From an uncultured Granulosicoccaceae bacterium (GTDB taxonomy: Bacteria > Pseudomonadota > Gammaproteobacteria > Granulosicoccales > Granulosicoccaceae), in assembly GCA_938038175.1 (NCBI GenBank), contig CALHRQ010000255.1:1-36322 (forward strand): a stretch of DNA of 36,322 bases, in the 5' to 3' direction. Both the position numbers and the translations under genes were made by a program. This document shows positions 7,751 to 17,040 of this stretch, one piece after another; position 1 is the stretch's first letter, and every line of letters starts with the position of its first letter. The notes under the pieces were generated by a model. The model was not told the origin of the DNA. It ran no database searches and saw only the letters and a program-made list of their open reading frames with translations.

Positions 7751-8392
7751 ATGAACATGATAGCTAAAGAACTCCCAATACTGAAGGAAACAAGCAGCGG
7801 CTTACACCGTAACTCCGATGCGCCGATGCCCGGCTCCCAGGGAGCGCAGGCATCTTTAAAGCCGCGCAGCGCAGCTGTATTGATACCGTTGGTAAAATCC
7901 AATGGCGATTGGCACGTACTGTATATCAGACGAGCGAGCAACAGTCGTGACAGACACAGTGGGCAAGTGGCATTTCCAGGTGGTGCAACTGAACCCACTG
8001 ACACTTCAGCTGTGCATACCGCACTGAGAGAAACCTACGAAGAAATTGGCATCGAAAACGCTCGCATCAAGATCATTGGCCAGATAGACAATTACTACAC
8101 AATAAGTGACTTTTGCGTTACACCAGTTGTCGGTATCGTTGAATGGCCAGCCAACCTCAAACTACAACAAAGTGAAGTTGCTCGTGCCTTTCTGATACCA
8201 CTTGACTGGCTTTGCGATGAACACAACTTTACATTCAGGGCACGCGCAGAAATGGATGCGCAAAGCGCCAAACGTCACCCCATCATCGTATACAACGAAT
8301 ACGACGAAGAAACTTTATGGGGCGCTAGCGCCAGAATGACGGTCAACTTCATTAAGGCCCTAAATGACAAAAGCATCTTACTGCCCCACTAG
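7751..8392 (+). CDS. Nudix hydrolase, coenzyme A pyrophosphatase type (NudL-like)
   Basis: The 213-residue protein has the UPF0035-associated stretch SGQVAFPGGATEPTD directly merged into a Nudix box ending LRETYEEIGI, the combination used to recognise CoA diphosphatases (NudL, Nudt7 relatives). These cut CoA to 3',5'-ADP and phosphopantetheine. The length is close to E. coli NudL (about 190), with a longer N-terminus of some 45 residues before LIPLVKSNG. The start is ATG 7751 with an alternative ATG two codons on. It follows the acetyltransferase by about 100 bp and converges with patB. Confidence 0.88.
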   Translation: MNMIAKELPILKETSSGLHRNSDAPMPGSQGAQASLKPRSAAVLIPLVKSNGDWHVLYIRRASNSRDRHSGQVAFPGGATEPTDTSAVHTALRETYEEIGIENARIKIIGQIDNYYTISDFCVTPVVGIVEWPANLKLQQSEVARAFLIPLDWLCDEHNFTFRARAEMDAQSAKRHPIIVYNEYDEETLWGASARMTVNFIKALNDKSILLPH

Positions 8393-8493
8393 CTATTGCT
8401 TGCTACTACCAAACTTAATGGCAAGCTAGTTATCGCCGGGCAGTGGATTGCCAAGCTTAGTCGACTTTTCGTTTTACTCTGTTCTGTCGAACT

Positions 8494-9690
8494 TTACGCC
8501 GAGCCTAAACTATCAACGGCAAGTTGCATTCTGGCCAATGCCTTATCCAGCGTATCGCGCGGACAAGCAAAGTTCATTCGGATGTAATTTGGCTGGCCAA
8601 ACTGCTCTCCACTGGAGAAGCCAACACCATGCTGTTCGAAAAAAGTTTGAACATTTTCAATATCCGGGTGCTGACTTAGTTCACTGGCGTCGATCCATGC
8701 CAGATAAGTTGCTTCCAGCTTCTCAAGCTTTACACCTGCGATGGAATCAAGCATCTCTTCAATTCTTGCAAAATTTCCAGCAAGGTAATCCAATAGCGAT
8801 TTACGCCACGGGCCACCGTGTCGATATGCCGCCTCTGTCGCCACCAGGGCAAGTGGTGGTACTGGCGGTATAAGCGACTGCTGTGCATCCATAAATTGTC
8901 TGCGCAAGCTTTCATCACTGATAATGGCGAACGATGTATTCAGGCCGGCAATGTTCCAGGTTTTGCTACCGCTCATGAGCGTGACAATACGATCCGCATA
9001 ATCGGGGCATGCTTTTGCAGTAGGAACATGTTGCACTGAGCGATCTATAACCAGATCACAATGAATTTCATCTGAGATCATCAGCATATTGTTGGCTTTA
9101 CACAAAGCTGCAACTGCTTGCAATTCATCTTCTTGAAATACGGTACCTGTTGGATTATGTGGTGTGCACATCATTAGCATTTGCATCGATGGTGTGCACG
9201 CTTTTGCCATCGCAGCAATATCATAAGTCCAACGATGACCTTGTTTGTGCAGCGGTACTTTAACCAGTTGTTGTCGCTTGTTTTCGTGAGAATCATAGAA
9301 ATGATGATAGATCGGTGGATTAACCATTATCTCTGCGTTATCCGAGCAGTAAGCTCGACAGCTGAGGGCCAGACCTGTTACAACACCAGGCAAAAATACG
9401 AGCCATTCTGGTTGTACTTGCCATTGATATTCCTGTTGCAAATGTGAGATGACAGCTTCGCGCAGGGAATCCGGCGCAACAGTGTACCCATATATAGAAT
9501 GTGCCAAACGCTCTTCTAATGCTTTTTGAATCGGCTCAGCAACCTGAAAATCCATATCGGCCACCCACATGGGAATGACATCTTGCCCAAGATAACGATC
9601 CCACTTCAAGCTATCCGTGTTACTGCGGGAATGCACAGTAGAAAAAATGCTTGAATCGACACTATCACCGGCTGAAATTGTATCTTTCAT
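8494..9690 (-). CDS. patB: PatB/MalY-type PLP-dependent C-S lyase or aminotransferase
   Basis: The 398-residue fold-type I PLP enzyme shows MWVADMDF at 41-48, IYGYT at 66-70, CTPHNPTGTVF near 175, a SDEIHCDL PLP-binding Asp region near 206 and the Schiff-base Lys in SGSKTWNIAGL (K243). This set is characteristic of the MalY/PatB branch, which cleaves cystathionine or cysteine conjugates to pyruvate, ammonia and a thiol. Length agrees with the family (about 390). It converges with the NudL-like gene and is divergent from dodecin across 91 bp. Substrate preference is not visible in the sequence. Confidence 0.9.
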   Translation of the reverse strand: MKDTISAGDSVDSSIFSTVHSRSNTDSLKWDRYLGQDVIPMWVADMDFQVAEPIQKALEERLAHSIYGYTVAPDSLREAVISHLQQEYQWQVQPEWLVFLPGVVTGLALSCRAYCSDNAEIMVNPPIYHHFYDSHENKRQQLVKVPLHKQGHRWTYDIAAMAKACTPSMQMLMMCTPHNPTGTVFQEDELQAVAALCKANNMLMISDEIHCDLVIDRSVQHVPTAKACPDYADRIVTLMSGSKTWNIAGLNTSFAIISDESLRRQFMDAQQSLIPPVPPLALVATEAAYRHGGPWRKSLLDYLAGNFARIEEMLDSIAGVKLEKLEATYLAWIDASELSQHPDIENVQTFFEQHGVGFSSGEQFGQPNYIRMNFACPRDTLDKALARMQLAVDSLGSA

Positions 9691-9781
9691 GTTGCAGATT
9701 TACTCAAATTGAACTGTTATCATGGAATATGAAGAGAGCTAATCTCTTTCTTGTTTAAAATTCACTTTAGAGGATGTACAA

Positions 9782-9985
9782 ATGTCAGTAGCAAAAGTAA
9801 CCGAAATCATTTCTTCTTCCAATAAAAGTTTTGATCATGCCGTCACAGAGGGTGTTACACGCGCTAATAAAACACTTAAAAATATTAAAAGCGTGTGGGT
9901 GAAAGAACAAAAAGCCATGGTTGATGGCGGCAAAATCACTGAGTACCGCGTCACAATGAAAGTGTCATTTGTACTTAATGACTGA
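9782..9985 (+). CDS. Dodecin family flavin-binding protein
   Basis: The 67-residue protein matches dodecin from end to end: VAKVTEIISSSNKSFDHAV, a central helix with EGVTRANKTLKNI, a VWVKEQKAMV strand carrying the Trp that stacks on the flavin in known dodecins, and ITEYRVTMKVSFVL as the last strand. Dodecins assemble into hollow dodecamers that bind riboflavin or FMN and buffer free flavin in the cytoplasm. A GAGGA ribosome site lies just upstream of the ATG. It is monocistronic by context. Confidence 0.93.
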   Translation: MSVAKVTEIISSSNKSFDHAVTEGVTRANKTLKNIKSVWVKEQKAMVDGGKITEYRVTMKVSFVLND

Positions 9986-10082
9986 TATTCCTGACCACTC
10001 TTTTCTATGTTCTCTCACACAAGCTTACCTGCTGTAAATTTATTGCAGTTACTCACCAACGTTTAAAGGTGAAGTGAAGCTA

Positions 10083-10154
10083 ATGTGTAAGCGGGCTAAA
10101 AAGGGTCAGTTTACGTGTTTTACGAGCGATAAAGGCAAGGTAAAAAATAGCTGA
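10083..10154 (+). CDS. Candidate 23-residue small protein
   Basis: A 24-codon frame starts at ATG 10083, 10 bp or so after AGGTGA within AAAGGTGAAG (10065-10074), a better ribosome site than most genes here have, and stops at TGA 10152-10154. It is followed within 20 bp by a perfect 10-bp hairpin. The peptide is basic, with two Cys (positions 2 and 12). No family is recognised. With so short a frame, chance is a serious alternative, and the transcript could instead be a noncoding RNA. Confidence 0.3.
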   Translation: MCKRAKKGQFTCFTSDKGKVKNS

Positions 10155-10170
10155 TCGCCTCGAAGTTAAG

Positions 10171-10200
10171 GCAGAGGCCAATTCAAATTCTGGCCTCTGC
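10171..10200 (+). terminator. Perfect 10-bp hairpin, possible terminator
   Basis: GCAGAGGCCA (10171-10180) and TGGCCTCTGC (10191-10200) are exact inverted repeats with a 10-base AT-rich loop. The sequence after it (TATCTTTACC) is only weakly U-rich, so it may end transcription of the small frame before it inefficiently, or act as a transcript 3'-end stabiliser. It also lies downstream of the minus-strand EamA gene. Confidence 0.5.
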
Positions 10201-10244
10201 TATCTTTACCCACCTGTGTATTCTATACAGTCTGCTTGATCTAG

Positions 10245-10283
10245 CCCACCAATTAAGCCAACCAACTAAGCCAACCTTTTTAG
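10245..10283. repeat. Three imperfect 13-bp tandem repeats
   Basis: Units at 10245-10257, 10258-10270 and 10271-10283 share the pattern CCAACCAAYTAAG; the third diverges at its end. They lie between the hairpin and the stop of the EamA gene. The rest of the 9986-10306 gap shows nothing beyond the small frame and the hairpin. Confidence 0.65.
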
Positions 10284-10306
10284 TCCCGCCAAATTAGATT
10301 CAGCAA

Positions 10307-11209
10307 TCAATTACGAATAAATTCGCGTATTGATTTTCGCCCAACGACAATAACATTCCCTATCAATACCAACACTACGCCCATAATCGACATGAATGTC
10401 CACTTAAAACCTTCGTACTGCGTACTCAGCGCTAACGCGACCAACGGAAACAACACTGTAGCATAGGCAGCCTTATCTGCTCCAATACGCCCTACCAGCG
10501 TCAGGTAAGCACCAAAAGCGATAACCGAAGCAAAAATGGCAAGATAGAGCAAAGAGAGTGTGTAAGCCGGCGTGGATTCATAGCTAAACTCTGCCCCGGT
10601 TACCAGGCTATATAAAAACAGAAATACGCTGCCATATAACATACCCCATGCATTGGATTGCAACACCGGAATGCCGCTTGCCTGATTACGTGCAGATAAT
10701 ATATTGCCAATTGAAGCGCAGTAAGTTGCAACAAGACCTAACGCCAAACCTTTTAAAACACGATCTGAAGACAAATCCTGACGTGCAGCAATCAGCTCAT
10801 GTCCAAACACCATTGAAATACCCACAAGACCAAACAATGCACCCAGCACCACAAGCGGCCGTACTGGATTTTTCAAAAACAGGGCGCTATTGAAAATATT
10901 CATCACAACCATGGTCGAGAACACAACAGCAACCAGCCCGGATGCAATATAGCCAGTACACCAATAAAACAGCAGGTAGTTCAAGCTAAACAGAAACAAG
11001 CCCTGCAGAGCGAGATAGAGGTGGTTTCTGGCGCTAAAACGCATGCCGGTACTGCGAACGATGCAAACACAAATCAATACAATCGCAGCAATCGCATAGC
11101 GATAAAATAATGAGACCGCTTCCTGAACCTCTCCTAACTGAAACGTTATCGCAAACCAGGAGGTGCCCCATATCAGTACCGTGGTGAGGTACAGCAATAA
11201 TTGTTGCAT
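10307..11209 (-). CDS. EamA/DMT family transporter
   Basis: The 300-residue protein is a string of about ten hydrophobic segments arranged as two EamA halves: TTVLIWGTSWFAITFQLG at the start (the WGTSW motif is common in DMT proteins), and a second half from about residue 150 ending VLVLIGNVIVV with a basic tail. Such inner-membrane proteins move metabolites, often amino acids or their derivatives, in an unknown direction here. It is divergent from the CAP-domain lipoprotein with 67 bp between starts. Substrate not predictable. Confidence 0.88.
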   Translation of the reverse strand: MQQLLLYLTTVLIWGTSWFAITFQLGEVQEAVSLFYRYAIAAIVLICVCIVRSTGMRFSARNHLYLALQGLFLFSLNYLLFYWCTGYIASGLVAVVFSTMVVMNIFNSALFLKNPVRPLVVLGALFGLVGISMVFGHELIAARQDLSSDRVLKGLALGLVATYCASIGNILSARNQASGIPVLQSNAWGMLYGSVFLFLYSLVTGAEFSYESTPAYTLSLLYLAIFASVIAFGAYLTLVGRIGADKAAYATVLFPLVALALSTQYEGFKWTFMSIMGVVLVLIGNVIVVGRKSIREFIRN

Positions 11210-11276
11210 TACAGATCGCGAGAAAGTGGCTTGCGTGCCAGCACGTTACACGAAAAACTGATAAAACATTGGTCTG

Positions 11277-11876
11277 ATGGCGATTAAATTCCAGCTCACC
11301 AATCATATAGCCAGCATGCTTGTGCTTGCCAGTATTACATCCTTTCTGGCAGCCTGTGATGGCCTCACAACACAACTATGCGGCCGCTATGCCTGCTTAA
11401 CTGTCGATGACACTAACCGTGGCAGCAGCAATGCAAGTCCACGCCAATGTGAATCAGCAAGCAGCATTCGAGACCGAGCACCCGCTATCCTTAACCAGTT
11501 AAGGCAATCGCAGCGAAGCTGTGCAGGGCTTGTACAAGCCAATGCAACACTGGTTTGGGATGCCGGTCTTGCCGACGCCAGCGTGACCCACACACGCGAC
11601 ATGGCACGGTTTAACTTTGATTCATTCACAGGCTCAGATGGCAGCTCGTCAGCAGATCGTGTTGAACGCGCTGGTGTAGTCGCGACGCAGCTTGCAGAAA
11701 GTATTGGCCGTGGACCACAAACCAGCGCTGAGATGATCAATACCTGGCTTGATATCCCAACAGATTGCCGGCAATTACTCAACCCCCAGTTCACGCGCGT
11801 GGGTATGGCCTGCAGTGTTGGCCAACAATCGCAAAACGGACCATTCTGGTCTTTGCTACTGGCAACGCCAAACTAA
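11277..11876 (+). CDS. CAP-domain (SCP/PR1-like) lipoprotein
   Basis: The 199-residue protein opens with a lipoprotein signal: a hydrophobic run and the lipobox FLAAC, with the acylated Cys at 27. After a Ser/Asn-rich linker comes a CAP domain: RDRAPAILNQLRQ, LVWDAGLADASVTHTRDMA, then SADRVERAG, a region resembling the usual SENI/A element, and FTRVGMACS near the end. Bacterial CAP proteins are extracytoplasmic and of uncertain biochemical role. It has several Cys that could form disulfides. The next gene, ybiT, starts 108 bp on and is probably separate. Confidence 0.85.
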   Translation: MAIKFQLTNHIASMLVLASITSFLAACDGLTTQLCGRYACLTVDDTNRGSSNASPRQCESASSIRDRAPAILNQLRQSQRSCAGLVQANATLVWDAGLADASVTHTRDMARFNFDSFTGSDGSSSADRVERAGVVATQLAESIGRGPQTSAEMINTWLDIPTDCRQLLNPQFTRVGMACSVGQQSQNGPFWSLLLATPN

Positions 11877-11984
11877 CTGCCTTCTTGTAGACAGATACGC
11901 AACAGAATCTATAAGTACACCCACAGTTGCAATAAACCCGATAAAATAGCGGGTTGAACCTTCAACGACCCTAAAACGAATCCT

Positions 11985-13580
11985 GTGATCTCTACTGCCA
12001 ATTTGACTATTCAGTTCGGTGCCAAACCGCTGTTTGATAATGTCTCGATTAAATTCGGTGAAGGTAACCGTTACGGACTCATAGGCGCCAATGGCAGTGG
12101 CAAGTCAACATTCATGAAAATCCTTGGTGGCGAGCTTGAACCAACGCACGGCAATGTCATGCTTGAGCCAAATAGACGCTTTGCCATGCTCAAGCAGGAC
12201 CAGTTTGCCTACGAGACACACACGGTGCTGGACACCGTAATCATGGGCTACGACGAGCTGTGGAAGATCAAACAAGAACGTGAGCGCATTTACTCGCTGC
12301 CAGAAATGAGTGAAGACGAGGGCATGGCGGTAGCCGAGCTTGAAGTTCAATTTGCCGAGCTGGATGGATATTCTGCAGAGGCCCGGGCGGGCGAACTCCT
12401 TTTAGGAGCAGGTATTGCCCTGGAGCTTCACACAGGTCCTATGAGTGAGGTCGCACCAGGTGAAAAACTCCGCGTTTTATTGGCGCAGGCCCTGTTTTCA
12501 GATCCGGATTTACTGCTGCTCGACGAACCCACAAACAACCTTGATATCAATACGATCCGCTGGCTCGAAGACGTACTAAACGAGCGCAATTCCACCATGA
12601 TCATTATTTCGCACGACCGTCACTTTCTAAATTCGGTGTGTACACACATGGCAGATCTCGACTACGGCGCTATCCAGTTATACCCTGGCAATTATGATGA
12701 TTTCATGATGGCATCAACACAAGCACGTGAGCGCCTGTACGCTGATAATGCAAAAAAGAAAGCACAAATTGCTGATTTGCAGGCATTCGTGCAGCGCTTT
12801 AAAGCAAATAAATCAAAAGCACGCCAGGCCACATCCAGACAGAAACAAATTGAAAAACTGCAAATAGAGAAAATCAAACCGTCCAGCAGACAAAATCCCT
12901 ACATTCGGTTTGAGATGGGCAAGAAGCTGTTCAGAAACGCGGTTGAGGCTGAGAAGCTAAAAGCGGGTTATGAGAACGAGCCTGTCCTTAACGACATGAA
13001 TTTTATGATCGAAGCAGGAGAGAAAGTTGGCGTCATTGGCCCTAACGGCATTGGTAAAACCACTTTATTAAAAACCCTGACCGGGCAACTGGAGCTAGAG
13101 GCTGGCAGTATCAAAATTACCGAAAACGCCAAAATAGGTTACTTTGCGCAGGACCATGCCGAAGACTTCTCCAAACCCACACCGATCATCGACTGGATGT
13201 CGCAATGGGGTAGCGAAGAGCACGATGAACAAGAGATACGCGGCATACTCGGCCGCTTACTGTTCAACAAAGATGATATAAAAAAACCTGTAAATGTTGT
13301 CTCTGGTGGAGAACAAGGGCGCTTGTTGTTTGGCAAGCTCATGCTGCAATCACCCAATATCATGATTCTAGACGAGCCAACCAATCACCTGGATATGGAA
13401 TCTATCGAATCACTCAACCTTGCAATGCATTTATATGAGGGCACGGTTATATTTGTAAGCCACGACCGGGAATTCGTCAGCTCACTGGCTAACCGGATAA
13501 TCGAGCTAGGAGAAGACTACTCTATTACAGACTATCGAGGAAACTACGAGGATTACCTGCAAAGCCAGGGAATCGTTTAA
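11985..13580 (+). CDS. ybiT: ABC-F family ribosome-associated ATPase
   Basis: The 531-residue protein has two ABC domains: Walker [10 protein letters not shown] at 34-42 and GPNGIGKTT near 355, each with a D-E-P-T-N Walker B region ([23 protein letters not shown]), separated by the Lys/Arg-rich P-site tRNA interaction linker ([20 protein letters not shown]). The N-terminus [16 protein letters not shown] and the LLLGAGI region track E. coli YbiT closely, rather than EttA, Uup or YheS. ABC-F proteins act on the ribosome E site and have no membrane partner. The start is GTG 11985. Confidence 0.93.
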   Translation: MISTANLTIQFGAKPLFDNVSIKFGEGNRYGLIGANGSGKSTFMKILGGELEPTHGNVMLEPNRRFAMLKQDQFAYETHTVLDTVIMGYDELWKIKQERERIYSLPEMSEDEGMAVAELEVQFAELDGYSAEARAGELLLGAGIALELHTGPMSEVAPGEKLRVLLAQALFSDPDLLLLDEPTNNLDINTIRWLEDVLNERNSTMIIISHDRHFLNSVCTHMADLDYGAIQLYPGNYDDFMMASTQARERLYADNAKKKAQIADLQAFVQRFKANKSKARQATSRQKQIEKLQIEKIKPSSRQNPYIRFEMGKKLFRNAVEAEKLKAGYENEPVLNDMNFMIEAGEKVGVIGPNGIGKTTLLKTLTGQLELEAGSIKITENAKIGYFAQDHAEDFSKPTPIIDWMSQWGSEEHDEQEIRGILGRLLFNKDDIKKPVNVVSGGEQGRLLFGKLMLQSPNIMILDEPTNHLDMESIESLNLAMHLYEGTVIFVSHDREFVSSLANRIIELGEDYSITDYRGNYEDYLQSQGIV

Positions 13581-13609
13581 AGCGTTTGACCTGGTAGCAG
13601 GCTAACTCT

Positions 13610-13637
13610 ACGCCACATTGGCAAAGCGTGGTTTTTT
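13610..13637 (+). terminator. Weak terminator-like structure after ybiT
   Basis: ACGC (13610-13613) and GCGT (13626-13629) can pair, with an inner GCC/GGC, and six T follow at 13632-13637. The stem is short and broken, so this is only a possible intrinsic terminator between the converging ybiT and pilE genes. Confidence 0.25.
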
Positions 13638-13721
13638 CACATTAAGCACGATTCGCTCGTATCGCGTTTCGCTTTGCAAAGCATGCCTTTCAGTAGTTTG
13701 CTGACGATATCTTTTTCCGCG

Positions 13722-14165
13722 TTACCAGCAACGATCTGGTGTCGCAGAAAAAGCACCAGTCACACCTTTGATCTCAGATGAACTAATCGTAAAACTGGCA
13801 CAATCGGTATCATTAGCCTGAACCTCACCTTCCACGGGTGTGGCAGTGAGTAAAAATGATGTTGCTGAATTATTGCTGACACTGACAAAATACAACCCTT
13901 CATCAGATAAAGCGGTAGCATCATCACCGTAGCCAAGCTCTGTCATTGATGTAGCGTAGCGATTGTATTCTGAGAAAAACCGAATCTGCTCACCCGCTGC
14001 TTCTTGCAGAATGACCTTAGCATCGGTACGCCGCGCATTTTCCATGTACGAAGAATACGAAGGCAAAGCAATCGCTGTTATGATTCCAACAATTGCGATA
14101 GCAATTAAAAGTTCGATCAGCGTGAACCCTTGATGTCTATTCCGTTCTGATATGCCATTTTTCAT
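13722..14165 (-). CDS. pilE: Type IV pilin-like protein PilE
   Basis: The 147-residue protein has a short basic leader ending at G13, then [15 protein letters not shown], the type III prepilin signal with Glu at mature position 5, followed by the ARRTDAK stretch of PilE-type minor pilins and a C-terminal Cys pair (one in DTDCASF, one near the end, DRCW). PilD would cleave and N-methylate it, and it would enter the type IV pilus through the inner-membrane assembly platform. It is the last gene of the minor pilin cluster, 79 bp after pilX, a gap too small for the pilY1 gene normally found in between. Confidence 0.9.
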   Translation of the reverse strand: MKNGISERNRHQGFTLIELLIAIAIVGIITAIALPSYSSYMENARRTDAKVILQEAAGEQIRFFSEYNRYATSMTELGYGDDATALSDEGLYFVSVSNNSATSFLLTATPVEGEVQANDTDCASFTISSSEIKGVTGAFSATPDRCW

Positions 14166-14244
14166 CTTTCGTCACTTATTTATTATTTTATAGGTATTTA
14201 AATTTATTACTTATCAAATTAATGACAGGCACAAACCAGAGAAA

Positions 14245-14805
14245 TCAACTTTCAGGCGCAATACAATTGCCCGTAGAGAAGAGTTGTAAACCACTGTATT
14301 CCTCTCTTACTACATGGTCTGACCTTGCATTACTGTTACTGATAGTCGCTACTGACCTCACATCATAAATAAGGCCAACAATATTGGCCGTATCCAGAAC
14401 TGCTGTCAGTGAGGTCTCTGTAGGGGCAACTTCACCACAATACTGAACGCTGACATCTGCCGATATATCCACAGAGGTGCCTAACAAATTTGACTGGCTG
14501 AGCTGCTCCGTTAATTCGCCCGAAGTCATTGGTAACAACAAGGGCGGAGGGTTTTCAAATTCAGACCTGGCTTGATTACGATAGTCAGGATAATCATCTG
14601 AGGCGATCACAGAATTTATTGCAGACTCAGCCGTCTCATAGGTAATTGTTTTTTGCTGTGCATTGCTGCTTACTTTCTCAGCGATGCGCGTTCCGTTTAG
14701 CGCTGTCACACCTAAAGTGGTCATTACTAACATCAGTATAAGACTGATGGCCAGAGCAGCACCACTCTGCGACTGTCGGCTTTTCGTTATTGCCACTTCA
14801 TTCAC
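14245..14805 (-). CDS. pilX: Minor pilin assembly protein PilX
   Basis: The 186-residue protein begins with a basic leader and SGAALAISLILMLVMTTLGV, the PilX N-terminal pattern in which the prepilin cleavage site follows a Gly (about G15) but the Glu at mature +5 is absent. NGTRIAEKVSSNAQQKTITYETAE follows, typical of PilX. In pseudomonads PilX with PilV, PilW and PilE forms the priming complex at the pilus tip. It lies 24 bp after pilW in the same operon. Confidence 0.86.
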   Translation of the reverse strand: MNEVAITKSRQSQSGAALAISLILMLVMTTLGVTALNGTRIAEKVSSNAQQKTITYETAESAINSVIASDDYPDYRNQARSEFENPPPLLLPMTSGELTEQLSQSNLLGTSVDISADVSVQYCGEVAPTETSLTAVLDTANIVGLIYDVRSVATISNSNARSDHVVREEYSGLQLFSTGNCIAPES

Positions 14806-14829
14806 CTGTGGTTAATCTCAAAATATTTC

Positions 14830-15651
14830 CTAACGAGCAATATTAGTTAGCTCGCCATTACGAAGCAGTACGGTTGAACTGAATACGTTTCGCGCAATTC
14901 GATCATTTGTTGTGAACACTCGATCAAGTACGACATGGGTTTCCTCGCCTGATCGCGTTCTAATGCTTTCACCCGAGTTAACCAGCAAGGCGATCCGCAT
15001 AGCCAGTACATCTTGATTGCTGATACTCGGGTTATAAGTTACAAAACGATCAGGCACAGCATCATCGTCTGTATCAAGACCCCACAAAACCCGCATTTGA
15101 TCAACCCCTTCAACAATCGGCATAACTTCATTACCGATATTCCCAGTACAAGTGATGAGCTGATTTGCAGCATCATGCGCATAGGTATTGATAGCTATAC
15201 CGTCGTTCGGTGTTGTGTCACGTCCATTGCAATCAAATTCGCGTTGCATTTGCACCACGATTCTATTTTCACTGCTGGCTGCGATATCGAAAGGATCAAG
15301 CCCGCCAGTGGTCGAGTAGCCGGCCAACCTGATACCTTGTTGCAATACGGCTATGCCATAGCGTCCGTTCTCTTGCATACGCTGCAAGCCCTCGCTAAAA
15401 CGCGACGACCGGGTTGAGCCGAGGTAGGTATTGAAAACGGCACTGATTACAATAAGACCCAGTACCAGCCCAATCATCAGTTCGACCAGAGACAAACCGT
15501 GCTGCCGATTAAGACCAGGCCCATTAATTCGGCTTTTTACATGACGGATATTGCCGCGTTTGGGACCTGTCCGTACTTTGCCGTAGCTTGTGCGGCTTCC
15601 GCCAACAGTATGGGATTTAAGACATACCTTGCCATGATCATGCTGGCTCAT
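14830..15651 (-). CDS. pilW: Minor pilin assembly protein PilW
   Basis: The 273-residue protein carries the class III signal HGLSLVELMIGLVLGLI with cleavage predicted after G52 and Glu at mature +5, then FNTYLGSTRSSRFSEGLQRMQENGRY, the diagnostic PilW stretch, and later a VEGVDQMRVLWG segment. The ATG at 15651 overlaps the pilV stop (ATGA), which argues for it, but it implies a 52-residue basic leader where the other pilins here have 10-26. An internal GTG would shorten the leader. It belongs to the minor pilin operon. Confidence 0.87.
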   Translation of the reverse strand: MSQHDHGKVCLKSHTVGGSRTSYGKVRTGPKRGNIRHVKSRINGPGLNRQHGLSLVELMIGLVLGLIVISAVFNTYLGSTRSSRFSEGLQRMQENGRYGIAVLQQGIRLAGYSTTGGLDPFDIAASSENRIVVQMQREFDCNGRDTTPNDGIAINTYAHDAANQLITCTGNIGNEVMPIVEGVDQMRVLWGLDTDDDAVPDRFVTYNPSISNQDVLAMRIALLVNSGESIRTRSGEETHVVLDRVFTTNDRIARNVFSSTVLLRNGELTNIAR

Positions 15652-16247
15652 GGCTTTAACCTCACCTGCACACGGCGGTTAACAAACTCATCTGAATTGG
15701 TTCTGGCTCGGCCCTCACTCCAGGTTACATTCACCTGATAAACCGAATCAGCCCGGCATGGTGAAGACAGGCAAGCGATATTAATATTGCCATCTGGCAG
15801 AGTACCAAGTACCCCAGTGTTACCGCTGCCATTAGCAACCCCACCACAGGACACTGCATATAAATCAAAAACGGCAAGCTCAGCAGGAGAACAACTTTCA
15901 CCATCAGGCTTTGCAGCTGTTGCCTGACAGTACGGAGCCGGTGGAATCGCACAATTTACTGAGCCAGAATCCATGCCTGCGTAAACCGTGTTAGCAACGG
16001 CGATGGAGTTCATACGAATTCGCGCTGCCATACTCTGTGAAAACAACAACGCTTTGGATCGGTTAAGGCCACCCGTACTGTGCTTCATACCAGTTAATTG
16101 AAGACTTGCCATGCCAAGTACACCAAACGACACCACCACAAGTGCAACCAGCACCTCAATAATGCCGACACCTTTTTGAGCGCGCCTGACTTGACGGAAT
16201 CCGAATCTTCGTACGGCTATGTTAGTTTCCATTGACAATGTGCTCAT
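15648..16247 (-). CDS. pilV: Minor pilin assembly protein PilV
   Basis: The 199-residue protein has a basic leader ending KG at residue 26, then VGIIEVLVALVVVSFGVLG, the PilV pattern (G-x-G-x-x-E-V-L-V-A), then GMASLQLTGMKHS and a run of Cys residues that may form disulfides after export. The start overlaps the fimT end by 4 bp and the stop overlaps the pilW start by 4 bp, so the three are translationally coupled. It takes part in priming of type IV pilus assembly. Confidence 0.87.
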   Translation of the reverse strand: MSTLSMETNIAVRRFGFRQVRRAQKGVGIIEVLVALVVVSFGVLGMASLQLTGMKHSTGGLNRSKALLFSQSMAARIRMNSIAVANTVYAGMDSGSVNCAIPPAPYCQATAAKPDGESCSPAELAVFDLYAVSCGGVANGSGNTGVLGTLPDGNINIACLSSPCRADSVYQVNVTWSEGRARTNSDEFVNRRVQVRLKP

Positions 16248-16795
16248 GGTGCTGTTTTTGTGCTCACACGACCATTGGCAGATACGGTTAACTCTCTAAC
16301 CTGTGAACCATCGGCATAGTCGATTTCAATGACGCCGGATAAAGGTATTCCCGCAACATTCACACTGTTACCAGAATCATTGAAATAGATTTGGTCCTCA
16401 AAGGCAGTATCGGCCGTAACCCTGAAAGCACCACTTAACGCACTGTTACGGTTAATGATTTCTTCAACACCACCAGAATCACGCACACCATTTCCGTTAG
16501 CGTCCACATACACTATCCAGCCGGATTCGTAACCCGCTCCCGGGGCACAAACAGCCTCTTCGATATCAGGGTTTGCACTCACACACAATCCTGTAGGTAA
16601 CAGCCTCTCAACAGCCTCCGATCGAGCCAGCTGTAATGAGAAAACCAGGGAATTGTTTGCGGCAGCTACCTTACTATTAGCCGTGAAACTATCGAATGAA
16701 GGTATTGCGAGGCCGATGATTATTCCAGCAATAGCAATAGTGACAATCAGCTCTAAAGTTGTCAGGCCAGCTTGTTTTATCCGACTAAATTGCAT
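16244..16795 (-). CDS. fimT: GspH/FimT family pseudopilin
   Basis: The 183-residue protein starts with a nine-residue leader and G10, then LTTLELIVTIAIAGIIIGLAIP (Glu at mature +5), followed by LVFSLQLARSEAVERLLP, the helix-strand junction typical of GspH/FimT, and GWIVYVDANGNG in the globular domain. FimT-type minor pilins have been linked to DNA binding in natural transformation in some species. It is the first gene of the fimT-pilV-pilW-pilX-pilE cluster; the promoter is expected in the gap to its right. Confidence 0.88.
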   Translation of the reverse strand: MQFSRIKQAGLTTLELIVTIAIAGIIIGLAIPSFDSFTANSKVAAANNSLVFSLQLARSEAVERLLPTGLCVSANPDIEEAVCAPGAGYESGWIVYVDANGNGVRDSGGVEEIINRNSALSGAFRVTADTAFEDQIYFNDSGNSVNVAGIPLSGVIEIDYADGSQVRELTVSANGRVSTKTAP

Positions 16796-17040
16796 GCGAT
16801 GATCAGTATTCCAGCCCAGCGTTATAGTTTGGCGATATCCAGTTCACCAAGTTGTAAGTGTGATATCGACCGGACTAATTCTCGGTTTAGCTGTGAATGC
16901 TTTGATGGGGACTGTGTTGCAAAAATGGCTGAGAACTTATGTTCACAGCCATTATTTTAACGAGCTGAACGCAGTATTGCCTGATGACAAAGACTGCGCT
17001 TTTTACATAACACGGCAGATGCCGCGTGGGGCTGAATACG

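Noticed and set aside
11034-11375. 113-codon minus-strand frame across the start of the EamA gene and the CAP-domain gene
   Set aside because: It overlaps two well-supported genes and shows no family features.
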